DNA of 5,601 nucleotides, taken from positions 1-5,601 of the forward strand of contig VEQJ01000093.1 in NCBI GenBank assembly GCA_018883285.1, written 5' to 3'. The translations under genes and the position numbers were made by a program. The stretch comes from Alphaproteobacteria bacterium. GTDB taxonomy: Bacteria > Pseudomonadota > Alphaproteobacteria > CAISOG01. The notes under the pieces are model-generated. The model was not told where the DNA came from and ran no database searches. It saw nothing but the letters and a program-made list of their open reading frames with translations. Within the stretch, counting starts at the first letter, position 1. Each line of letters starts with the position of its first letter. Below, in pieces: positions 1 through 5,530 of the stretch.

Positions 1-67
1 GCTATACACCATCTGCGTCTTACCCTAACGATTTCCCCAACCCCTTTTTAAACGATTGCCCCCCGCC

Positions 68-952
68 ATGGCTTTTGCGATTCGCCCCCGCCGCCGTGTT
101 TTGTACATGCCTGCCTCGAACCCGCGCGCGCTGGAAAAGGCCAAAACGCTGAACGCCGACGGCTTTGTTTTTGACTGTGAGGATGCGGTGGCTCCTGATA
201 TGAAGGAGGTGGCGCGGCGACAGGCGATTGCGGCGGCCAACTCCGGCGATTATGGCAAGCGTGAGGTGGTGGTGCGGGTCAACGGGCTGGACACCCCCTG
301 GGGCTATCAGGATTTGGTGGCGGTGGCCAGCTGTGGGGCGCATGCCATCCTGCTGCCCAAAATTCAAAGCGCGGAAATGGTGCGGCGGGTTGAGGAAATT
401 TTGTTGGCCTCTGGCCTGCGTGAGGAAACCGCGCTGTGGGTGATGATTGAAACGCCGCTAGGGGTGCTGAACGTGCGGGAGATTGCCCAGGCCACCCCCC
501 GCCTGCGCTGCATGGTGATGGGCACATCGGATCTAAGCAAGGATTTGCAGGCGCAACCGTCCAAAGACCGCCTGGCTCTGTTAACCAGCTTGTCGATGGC
601 GGTGTTGGCGGCGCGCGCCTATGGCCTGTCGATTATGGATGGGGTGCATGTCGACTTAACCGATGATGATGGCTTTACCCGCGCCTGTTGGCAGGGGGTG
701 GAATTGGGGTTTGATGGCAAAAGCCTGATTCACCCCAAAACCATCGACACCGCCACCCGCATTTTCGCCCCCAGCAGCGAATCGGTCAGCAACGCCCGCC
801 GTATCATCGCCGCCCATGCCGATGCCAACAATAAGGGGCAGGGCGTGGTGGTGGTTGACGGCAAAATGATCGAAAACCTGCATGTCGAAAGCGCCTGGCG
901 CCTGGTCGAACTGGCTGAGGCGATTGAGGAGCTGCACAAGGCTGGTCATTAG
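68..952 (+). CDS. HpcH/HpaI aldolase / CitE-like CoA ester lyase (malyl-CoA lyase or thioesterase type)
   Basis: This is a 294-residue protein, about the family's normal length, and it looks complete. Family members cleave or hydrolyse CoA esters such as malyl-CoA or beta-methylmalyl-CoA in the cytoplasm with a divalent metal. Visible landmarks are RVLYMPASNPRALEKAK (residues 10-26), the FDCEDAVAPD block (35-44), the substrate-binding arginine in VVVRVNG (R70), and the likely metal ligands E128 (MIETPLG) and D155 (GTSDLSKDL). The E-to-D spacing of 27 is what I recall for malyl-CoA lyases. The GKSLIHPKTI and DGKMIENLHVE stretches near the C-terminus are also typical. I prefer ATG at 68 because the family homology begins there; an in-frame TTG at 56 would add four residues. 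No Shine-Dalgarno sequence is visible before either start. The sequence cannot separate lyase from (3S)-malyl-CoA thioesterase or another CitE-like activity. It lies 145 bases upstream of sdhC in the same direction, which suggests a link to C4-acid metabolism. Confidence 0.88.
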   Translation: MAFAIRPRRRVLYMPASNPRALEKAKTLNADGFVFDCEDAVAPDMKEVARRQAIAAANSGDYGKREVVVRVNGLDTPWGYQDLVAVASCGAHAILLPKIQSAEMVRRVEEILLASGLREETALWVMIETPLGVLNVREIAQATPRLRCMVMGTSDLSKDLQAQPSKDRLALLTSLSMAVLAARAYGLSIMDGVHVDLTDDDGFTRACWQGVELGFDGKSLIHPKTIDTATRIFAPSSESVSNARRIIAAHADANNKGQGVVVVDGKMIENLHVESAWRLVELAEAIEELHKAGH

Positions 953-1016
953 GGCTGCTTTACAAGAAGGTATGGATAACGGGTTGGTCGTTGCTGAGGC
1001 TGCGACACCAAAAACC

Positions 1017-1030
1017 CACAATCAGGGCTT
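1017..1030 (+). repeat. 14-base word, inverted copy at 5196-5209
   Basis: The word CACAATCAGGGCTT lies in the gap between the CoA ester lyase gene and sdhC. Its exact reverse complement occurs at 5196-5209, in the non-coding stretch before the IS30 remnant. Both copies are intergenic. They may belong to a dispersed intergenic repeat of this genome, but a chance match is not excluded. Confidence 0.4.
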
Positions 1031-1056
1031 GATTTACGGCGCCATCGGGGTATTAT
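1029..1056 (+). promoter_or_regulatory. Candidate sigma-70-type promoter of the sdh operon
   Basis: A -35-like TTGATT (1029-1034) and a -10-like TATTAT (1051-1056) are separated by 16 bases. They stand 41 bases before the sdhC start, in the only sizeable gap between the upstream lyase and sdhC. The -10 box lies in the loop between GGGG (1047-1050) and CCCC (1059-1062), which could pair as a small hairpin. No terminator for the upstream gene is evident, so read-through transcription is also possible. Confidence 0.45.
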
Positions 1057-1097
1057 CGCCCCATTCTTAAAGCTAGGCTTAGCGGCAGGAGCACATC

Positions 1098-1511
1098 ATG
1101 CGTCCCCTTTCCCCCCATTTGCAAATCTATCGCCCGCAGATAACCTCTGTGCTGTCGATCCTGCACCGCATTACCGGTTTTGCGCTGTCGGTTGGCCTGC
1201 TGCTGCTGGCGGGGTTGATTATTTCAGCGGCATTCGGGCAGCAAAGCTTTGACCTGGTGCGCGGGCAAATGAGCACTTGGTATGGCTATATTCTGTTAAT
1301 GGGCTGGTCATGGGCGTTTTATTACCACCTGTGCAACGGCATTCGCCACCTGTTCTGGGATATAGGTAAGGGGTTTGAGCTGTCGACCGTTACCACCTCT
1401 GGCTGGGCAGTGCTGTTGGCCAGTTTGACCATGACGGTGGTCACCTGGGTCTATGTTGTTCAACGTTCATCAATTGTGTCGGAGCTGCTTAGCAATGCCA
1501 ATGTCCAGTAG
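1098..1511 (+). CDS. sdhC: Succinate dehydrogenase cytochrome b556 subunit (SdhC)
   Basis: This 137-residue inner-membrane subunit is one of two anchors of complex II; it binds haem b and helps form the ubiquinone site. The N-terminus RPLSPHLQIY and the SILHRITG motif (residues 20-27, with the quinone-site Ser and Arg) are characteristic. The YHLCNGIRHLFWD block contains the haem ligand, H77, which corresponds to E. coli SdhC H84. Three membrane segments are visible at about residues 28-47, 62-82 and 103-121. The start is supported by AGGAG at 1087-1091, six bases before the ATG. It is the first gene of the operon, and its end overlaps the start of sdhD by 17 bases, which suggests translational coupling. 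Nothing appears broken. Confidence 0.95.
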   Translation: MRPLSPHLQIYRPQITSVLSILHRITGFALSVGLLLLAGLIISAAFGQQSFDLVRGQMSTWYGYILLMGWSWAFYYHLCNGIRHLFWDIGKGFELSTVTTSGWAVLLASLTMTVVTWVYVVQRSSIVSELLSNANVQ

Positions 1512-1863
1512 TCCCCGCGATCTCGGTTCCGCCAAGTCGGGCAGCCATCATTGGTTGGCGCAACGGGTTTCCGCCCTGGCGCTGATTGTGCTTAGTCTTT
1601 GGCTGGTAGCCAACCTGCTGGGGTTGGTTTTCACGCCCTTTGGCAATTATGTCTATTGGCTGAAAAACCCCATCAACGCGGTTGGGCTGATTTTGTTTTT
1701 CGCCGCCAGCTTTTATCACAGCGCGCTTGGCCTGCAAACCATTATTGAGGACTACATCCATCGCGCCTGCATCCGTTGGGCGGTGTTGTTGCTGGTGCAG
1801 GGGTTGACGGTGTTGTTGGCGGTGGGATCGATCTTTTCGGTGATTTTTGTCGCGCTGAAATAG
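1495..1863 (+). CDS. sdhD: Succinate dehydrogenase hydrophobic membrane anchor (SdhD)
   Basis: This is the second membrane anchor of complex II, 122 residues if it starts at ATG 1495. GSAKSGSHHWLAQRVSA (residues 11-27) is the usual alphaproteobacterial N-terminal signature. FYHSALGLQTIIEDYIH contains the second haem b ligand, H75, and the D86-Y87 pair at the quinone site, corresponding to E. coli H71, D82 and Y83. Three membrane helices lie at about 26-46, 59-80 and 95-119. Several starts are possible. An in-frame ATG at 1453 would add 14 atypical residues deep inside sdhC and is unlikely. ATG 1495 has GGAG (1481-1484) ten bases upstream. ATG 1501 is also possible, with a longer spacing. Translation by coupling to sdhC is likely. 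Confidence 0.93.
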   Translation: MPMSSSPRDLGSAKSGSHHWLAQRVSALALIVLSLWLVANLLGLVFTPFGNYVYWLKNPINAVGLILFFAASFYHSALGLQTIIEDYIHRACIRWAVLLLVQGLTVLLAVGSIFSVIFVALK

Positions 1864-1882
1864 GATTGCGGTTGGGTTTTTC

Positions 1883-1914
1883 TTAAGGGGTTTTCCCAAA
1901 GGTTTTTTAAGGGG
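1883..1914 (+). repeat. Short direct repeat in the sdhD-sdhA spacer
   Basis: TTAAGGGG occurs at 1883-1890 and again at 1907-1914. Each copy is preceded by a T-rich run, giving an imperfect repeat with a 24-base period. The second copy supplies AAGGGG nine bases before the sdhA start and probably serves as its ribosome binding site. TTGGG (1872-1876) and CCCAA (1895-1899) could also pair, shortly before a run of six T (1903-1908). That hairpin is weak, with a stem of five and a loop of 18. Confidence 0.4.
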
Positions 1915-1923
1915 ATTAGGGTT

Positions 1924-3714
1924 ATGGTTGCTGCCTATAAAATTGTTGAACATGATTATGACGTGGTCATCGTGGGTGCTGGTGGGGCGGGGTTGCGGGC
2001 AGCCCTGGGCATGTCGGGGGCCGGGCTGAAAACCGCCTGTGTTAGCAAGGTTTTTCCAACCCGCAGCCATACGGTTGCCGCGCAGGGGGGCATCGCCGCA
2101 TCCCTAAGCAATGTCGATCAGGATGACTGGCGTTTCCATATGTACGACACGGTTAAGGGGTCAGACTGGCTGGGGGATCAGGACGCGATTGAGTATATGG
2201 TGCGCAACGCCGCCGCCGCGGTGATTGAGCTGGAAAATTTTGGCGTGCCCTTTTCAAGGACAGAGGATGGTCGGATCTATCAGCGCCCCTTTGGTGGTCA
2301 TACCGGCGATTACGGCGAACGGATTGTGCGCCGCGCCTGTGCCGCAGCCGACCGCACGGGGCATGCGATTCTGCACACCCTGTACCAACAAAGCCTGAAG
2401 CATCAGACCAACTTTTTCATCGAATATTTCGCGCTGGAGCTGTTGATGGATGATGAGGGTGCCTGCCGCGGGGTGGTAGCCTGGTGCCTGGAGGATGGTA
2501 GCATCCATATTTTCCGCGCCCAGATGACGGTGCTGGCAACCGGTGGCTATGGCCGCGTCTATTACACCTGCACCTCCGCCTATACCTGTACAGGTGATGG
2601 CAGCGCGATGGCTCTGCGCGCGGGTATCCCGTTGCAGGATATGGAATTTGTGCAGTTCCACCCAACCGGGGTTTATGGCGCGGGCTGCCTTATCTCCGAA
2701 GGGGTGCGGGGTGAGGGCGGCTATCTCACCAACTCGGAGGGGGAGCGGTTTATGGAACGCTACGCCCCCAAGGCTAAGGACTTGGCCAGCCGTGACGTGG
2801 TCAGCCGCGCCATGGCGATGGAGATTCGGGCGGGTAAGGGCGTTGGCCCCGAAAAGGATCACATGCTGCTGCACATCGAACATCTGCCCGCGGAGATTAT
2901 CCGCGAACGCCTGCCCGGCATTTCGGAAACGGCGCGGATTTTTGCGGGCGTCGACACGACGAAGGAGCCGATTCCCGTCTGCCCAACCGTCCATTACAAC
3001 ATGGGGGGCATACCGACCAATTATCATGCTGAGGTGATTCGCCCGACTAAGGATAATCCCGATGCGATCGTTCCTGGCCTGATGGCAATTGGTGAGGCCG
3101 CCTGTGTTTCGGTGCACGGTGCCAACCGTTTGGGCTGCAGCTCCCTGCTTGACCTGGTGGTGTTTGGCCGTTCCGCCGCGCTGCGTGCTGCCGAAATTCT
3201 TAAGCCGAATGGCCGCCAACCAACCCTGTCTAAGGAAATTACCGATAAGGCGATTGGCACCTTTGATCAGCTGCGCGCCGCCAAGGGCGATAGCAAAGTT
3301 GGTGAGGTGCGGGTGGATATGCAAAAGGCGATGCAAAGCAATTGCGCCGTGTTCCGCGATGATGCCACCCTTAAGGAGGGGAAGGCCAAGCTGGAACAGG
3401 TCTATACTAAGGCAAAAGACATCGGCCTTAGCGACCAATCCCTGATTTGGAACACCGATCTGGTTGACTATCTGGAGCTGCGCAACCTGATGGGTCAGGC
3501 GGTGGCCACCATGCATTCCGCCGCCGAACGGCCAGAAAGCCGTGGTGCCCACGCCCGCGACGATTTCCCCGAACGCGACGACCAAAATTGGATGAAACAT
3601 AGCCTGGCCTATGTTGATGAATCGGGTAAGGCCACCATCGCCTATCGCCCCGTTCCCTACTACACCCTGTCCAACGATGTTTCGCCCTTCCCGCCGCAAA
3701 AGCGGGTCTATTAA
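1924..3714 (+). CDS. sdhA: Succinate dehydrogenase flavoprotein subunit (SdhA)
   Basis: This is the 596-residue catalytic subunit, of normal length for the family. It oxidises succinate to fumarate at the cytoplasmic face of the inner membrane and passes electrons to SdhB. The N-terminal dinucleotide-binding loop is [14 protein letters not shown] (residues 14-27). H49 in [10 protein letters not shown] is the covalent FAD attachment site, matching E. coli H45. Active-site residues are all present: H246 (QFHPTG), the proton-transfer arginine R290 (DLASRDVV), H357 ([10 protein letters not shown]) and R402 ([13 protein letters not shown]). The C-terminal helical domain from about residue 465 contains the usual [10 protein letters not shown] segment, and the protein ends in a typical PPQKRVY tail. 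Start ATG 1924 has AAGGGG (1909-1914) nine bases upstream. The gene follows sdhD by 60 bases and precedes sdhB by 15. Confidence 0.98.
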   Translation: MVAAYKIVEHDYDVVIVGAGGAGLRAALGMSGAGLKTACVSKVFPTRSHTVAAQGGIAASLSNVDQDDWRFHMYDTVKGSDWLGDQDAIEYMVRNAAAAVIELENFGVPFSRTEDGRIYQRPFGGHTGDYGERIVRRACAAADRTGHAILHTLYQQSLKHQTNFFIEYFALELLMDDEGACRGVVAWCLEDGSIHIFRAQMTVLATGGYGRVYYTCTSAYTCTGDGSAMALRAGIPLQDMEFVQFHPTGVYGAGCLISEGVRGEGGYLTNSEGERFMERYAPKAKDLASRDVVSRAMAMEIRAGKGVGPEKDHMLLHIEHLPAEIIRERLPGISETARIFAGVDTTKEPIPVCPTVHYNMGGIPTNYHAEVIRPTKDNPDAIVPGLMAIGEAACVSVHGANRLGCSSLLDLVVFGRSAALRAAEILKPNGRQPTLSKEITDKAIGTFDQLRAAKGDSKVGEVRVDMQKAMQSNCAVFRDDATLKEGKAKLEQVYTKAKDIGLSDQSLIWNTDLVDYLELRNLMGQAVATMHSAAERPESRGAHARDDFPERDDQNWMKHSLAYVDESGKATIAYRPVPYYTLSNDVSPFPPQKRVY

Positions 3715-3729
3715 GCAATAGGAATCGCC

Positions 3730-4521
3730 ATGGTACAATTCTCCCTACCCGCCAATTCCAAAGTCACGAAGGGCAAGGTTTTTGCTGCGCCCGCGGGGGC
3801 AAAGCGGATTAAAAAGTTTCAGGTCTATCGCTGGAACCCTGACACGCCTGAGGTTACGCCAAAGATTGACACCTATGAGGTCGATTTGGACAGCTGTGGC
3901 CCCATGGTGTTGGACGGGCTAATCAAAATTAAGGGGGAGATTGATACCACCCTGACCTTTCGGCGCAGCTGTCGGGAGGGGGTTTGTGGCAGTTGCGCCA
4001 TGAACATTGACGGCACCAACACCCTGGCCTGCACCAAGGCGATTGATGACGTTAAAGGCGATGTGGTTAAGGTTTACCCGCTGCCCCACATGCCGGTGGT
4101 TAAGGATTTGGTGCCCGACCTAACCGTCGCTTACAAACAATACGCCTCCATCAAGCCCTGGCTGCAAAGCAACAGCCCCAGCCCCGCCGGCAAAGAACGC
4201 CTGCAAAGCCATGAGCAACGGGCGGAGCTGGATGGGCTGTGGGAATGTATTTTGTGCTTTTGCTGCAGCACTTCATGCCCCAGCTATTGGTGGAACGGCG
4301 ACAAATATTTGGGTCCGGCCGTGTTGTTGCAGGCCTATCGGTGGTTGGCCGACAGCCGTGATGAGGCCACCAGTGCGCGGTTGGATGAGCTGGAGGATCC
4401 CTTTAAGCTGTACCGTTGCCACACCATCATGAACTGCACCAAAACCTGCCCCAAGGGTCTAAACCCCGCCAAGGCGATTGGGCAGATTAAGCAAATGATC
4501 GTCAGCCGCAAACATGGTTAG
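3730..4521 (+). CDS. sdhB: Succinate dehydrogenase iron-sulfur subunit (SdhB)
   Basis: This 263-residue protein relays electrons from the SdhA flavin to ubiquinone through three Fe-S clusters. The [2Fe-2S] ligands are C81, C86, C89 and C101 ([14 protein letters not shown]). The [4Fe-4S] and [3Fe-4S] clusters use C173, C176, C179 and C183 ([13 protein letters not shown]) together with C230, C236 and C240 ([15 protein letters not shown]). W188 and H231 match the E. coli quinone-site residues W164 and H207. The protein is longer than the 238-residue E. coli form, with an extra N-terminal stretch of about 25 residues that is usual in alphaproteobacteria. AGGA (3720-3723) lies six bases before the ATG. 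It is the last sdh gene: base composition changes abruptly just after its stop, and no strong terminator follows. A weak 6-base pairing (4514-4519 with 4539-4544) overlaps the stop codon. Confidence 0.98.
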   Translation: MVQFSLPANSKVTKGKVFAAPAGAKRIKKFQVYRWNPDTPEVTPKIDTYEVDLDSCGPMVLDGLIKIKGEIDTTLTFRRSCREGVCGSCAMNIDGTNTLACTKAIDDVKGDVVKVYPLPHMPVVKDLVPDLTVAYKQYASIKPWLQSNSPSPAGKERLQSHEQRAELDGLWECILCFCCSTSCPSYWWNGDKYLGPAVLLQAYRWLADSRDEATSARLDELEDPFKLYRCHTIMNCTKTCPKGLNPAKAIGQIKQMIVSRKHG

Positions 4522-4551
4522 AATTTTTTGATGAAATAAACCATTTTGCAC

Positions 4552-4579
4552 TTGAAAAAACATTAAAAAGATGTATATT
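4552..4579 (+). promoter_or_regulatory. Candidate promoter of the orphan AT-rich gene
   Basis: TTGAAA (4552-4557) and TATATT (4574-4579) are each one base from the sigma-70 consensus boxes and are separated by 16 bases. They lie 31 bases before the ATG at 4611. The region is very AT-rich, so promoter-like words are expected by chance. The spacing and the downstream Shine-Dalgarno sequence nevertheless make this a fair candidate. It would allow expression independent of the sdh operon. Confidence 0.45.
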
Positions 4580-4610
4580 TATATAAAAATATCTACTTCG
4601 GAGCGTTTTC

Positions 4611-5015
4611 ATGTCGCAAGAAAATAGAACAGAATCTTTATTAACTGAATGCACAGAATTTTTAGAACCTTTATTAGAACCTTTAGATGGTGGCCTTCCG
4701 CAAAAAACATTCGATACAGAACTTTTGGGATTTTTATGTGAATCTGTCAGCAGTAGATGGCCCAATACATCTTTAAAATTCAATTACCGTGGCGGTGACA
4801 ATTATCTCATAATAAATCATCCCGAAAACCCTGATCGTTCTTTGTATATAGATGTATATCAAGAACAATTTCATGTTCAAGATAGGTTCTCTGATAAGAG
4901 TTCACATCGATACCGTTGGACAAGTCAAAAGGTTTTTTCGAATCTTGAAAAAAACATTGACCCTTTATTACAAGAAATAGAAAAATTTTTATCAGATACG
5001 GAAAGAAACCGCTAG
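4611..5015 (+). CDS. Hypothetical protein, AT-rich orphan gene
   Basis: This 134-residue protein is one I do not recognise. Start ATG 4611 is supported by GGAG (4600-4603), seven bases upstream, and by a promoter-like sequence before it. There is no signal peptide, membrane segment or cysteine-rich motif. By eye it has a helical, acidic N-terminus (about residues 1-50) and then a run of likely beta strands with many aromatic residues (LKFNYRG, YLIINHP, SLYIDVYQ, EQFHVQDRF, HRYRW, about 56-105). It ends in an amphipathic C-terminal helix (about 107-130). Such a small soluble helix-sheet-helix layout is seen in, among others, immunity proteins of toxin systems, but no toxin gene is visible here, so this is only a suggestion. 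GC content by hand count is about one third, against roughly 60% in sdhB, and codons such as TTA and AAA dominate. This points to horizontal acquisition. The nearby insertion-sequence remnants fit that view. Confidence 0.72.
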   Translation: MSQENRTESLLTECTEFLEPLLEPLDGGLPQKTFDTELLGFLCESVSSRWPNTSLKFNYRGGDNYLIINHPENPDRSLYIDVYQEQFHVQDRFSDKSSHRYRWTSQKVFSNLEKNIDPLLQEIEKFLSDTERNR

Positions 5016-5043
5016 AGCGACAAAGGTAAGCTCTGTATTGGTG

Positions 5044-5062
5044 CATCATGATGATCATGATG
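5044..5062. repeat. 19-base palindrome built from CATGAT words
   Basis: Two 9-base arms, CATCATGAT and ATCATGATG, are exact reverse complements around a single central G. The site starts 29 bases after the stop codon of the orphan gene. A five-T run follows at 5074-5078, so a loose terminator role is conceivable. However, the arms are AT-rich and the 1-base centre would have to open into a loop. A two-fold protein-binding site fits the symmetry better. Confidence 0.6.
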
Positions 5063-5195
5063 TTGCTTCGATCTTTTTATCAGTGACGTGCATTGGTCTA
5101 TGGCCACCACCTTGACCTTGGGCTATTCTGTTGCCTTAAGGAACCTTTAGGCTCTAGGTTGCTATCTAGGCCGCCTTACCCCCTATTCACCCCAT

Positions 5196-5209
5196 AAGCC
5201 CTGATTGTG
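5196..5209 (-). repeat. Inverted copy of the 14-base word at 1017-1030
   Basis: Read on the - strand this is CACAATCAGGGCTT, identical to 1017-1030. The bases flanking the two copies differ, apart from one or two positions, so the shared unit is short. It lies about 30 bases outside the presumed end of the IS30 remnant. Confidence 0.4.
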
Positions 5210-5237
5210 CTTCTGGCCGCAGCAGTCAATTGCCGCT

Positions 5238-5259
5238 GAATTCAAGTTTGAAGTGCAAC
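5238..5259 (-). repeat. Probable terminal inverted repeat (transposase 3' end) of the IS30-type element
   Basis: On the - strand the segment reads GTTGCACTTCAAACTTGAAT and then TC. It contains the last codons and the TGA stop (5242-5244) of the transposase fragment. In IS30-type elements the reading frame commonly runs to, or into, the terminal repeat, and GC-poor ends starting with a TTGCACTT-like word are familiar to me. This is inference, because the opposite end of the element is not in the window to pair with it. TTCAA and TTGAA (5241-5245, 5248-5252) also form a small internal palindrome. Confidence 0.4.
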
Positions 5260-5475
5260 AAGGTGGATATTTTGAGTGAAGGCCTCAAGAGGGGTGAGCC
5301 AGTTGAGGCTTTTGCGTGGTGTTAAGTTATGGTTTAAGATGGTTTCTTGATAATCCTCCTCAGAAATTTTCTTTATATCAGTTTTGCGTGGTAATTCGCG
5401 ATGCAATCGACCATTGGTATTTTCAATTCCTCCTTTTTGCCAGCTGGCGTAGGGGTCACAAAAGTAAATAAGCAT
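5242..5475 (-). pseudogene. IS30-family transposase, C-terminal fragment
   Basis: The 77-residue reading frame matches the C-terminal end of IS30-type transposases. It begins near IYFCDPYASWQKGG, continues with IENTNGRLHRELPRKTD, and ends with a TPRKSLNWLTPLEAF segment and a natural stop. The glutamate in GGIENTNG (E18 of the fragment) is the third residue of the DDE catalytic triad. Both aspartates and the N-terminal DNA-binding region, which make up roughly the first three quarters of a usual transposase, are absent. Upstream on the - strand the frame meets a TAG at 5485-5487, only a few codons beyond the first residue, and the homology seems to stop at about 5475-5480. The copy is therefore truncated and cannot be active. 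The cause may be deletion or insertion of the neighbouring element. Confidence 0.85.
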
Positions 5476-5530
5476 ATTAACATTCTAAGAAAAAGGATGA
5501 CTTTTGGGTGGGGAGATGGTATAAGGAGGG
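5476..5530. other. Junction between the IS30 remnant and the following ORF
   Basis: These 55 bases separate the break point of the IS30-type transposase from the next ORF, which runs away from it on the opposite strand. They should contain the left end of the second element if that is an insertion sequence. AAAAG (5491-5495) and CTTTT (5501-5505) can pair around a 5-base loop. I cannot fix the exact element boundary without the other end. Confidence 0.35.

Larger units (their letters stand above)
5016..5237. other. Non-coding stretch between the orphan gene and the IS30 remnant
   Basis: I see no credible gene here. The stretch contains the palindrome at 5044-5062, a T-run at 5074-5078, a CCTTAAGG palindrome near 5134-5141, a weak AACCT/AGGTT pairing (5142-5146 with 5156-5160), and the inverted copy of the 14-base word. 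GC content rises again relative to the orphan gene. It could be old insertion-sequence or intergenic debris. Confidence 0.5.

Noticed and set aside
1..67. Searched for the end of an upstream gene or a promoter before the CoA ester lyase
   Set aside because: The 67 bases are pyrimidine-rich. I could not identify -35/-10 boxes, a Shine-Dalgarno sequence or a terminator with any confidence.
972..1070. Possible 32-residue small protein between the lyase gene and sdhC
   Set aside because: An ATG with AAGAAGG just before it exists, but the spacing is one base, the peptide has no distinctive feature, and it overlaps the proposed sdh promoter.
1489..2070. 193-codon open frame on the - strand opposite sdhD and the start of sdhA
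   Set aside because: It has low-complexity composition, shows no family resemblance and crosses two well-supported genes.
2254..3738. Long 494-codon open frame on the - strand opposite sdhA
   Set aside because: It is a mirror of the GC-rich sdhA coding sequence. Its translation has no recognisable domain, while the + strand encodes a complete SdhA with all catalytic residues.
4177..4194. Phenylalanine within the SdhB cluster motif (CILCFCC instead of E. coli CILCACC, residue 177, codon at 4258-4260) considered as an anomaly near this stretch
   Set aside because: All cysteine ligands are present. I recall phenylalanine at this position in other alphaproteobacterial SdhB proteins, so it is likely normal variation.
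4807..5058. 83-codon open frame on the - strand over the orphan AT-rich gene
   Set aside because: It lacks a convincing ribosome binding site, and its repeated ATG codons come from the palindrome. The + strand frame has better expression signals and a more protein-like sequence.
5142..5170. Small repeats and pairings (AACCT/AGGTT, two TCTAGG words)
   Set aside because: The arms are only five to six bases with mismatches, and there is no T-run or gene context. They are expected by chance.
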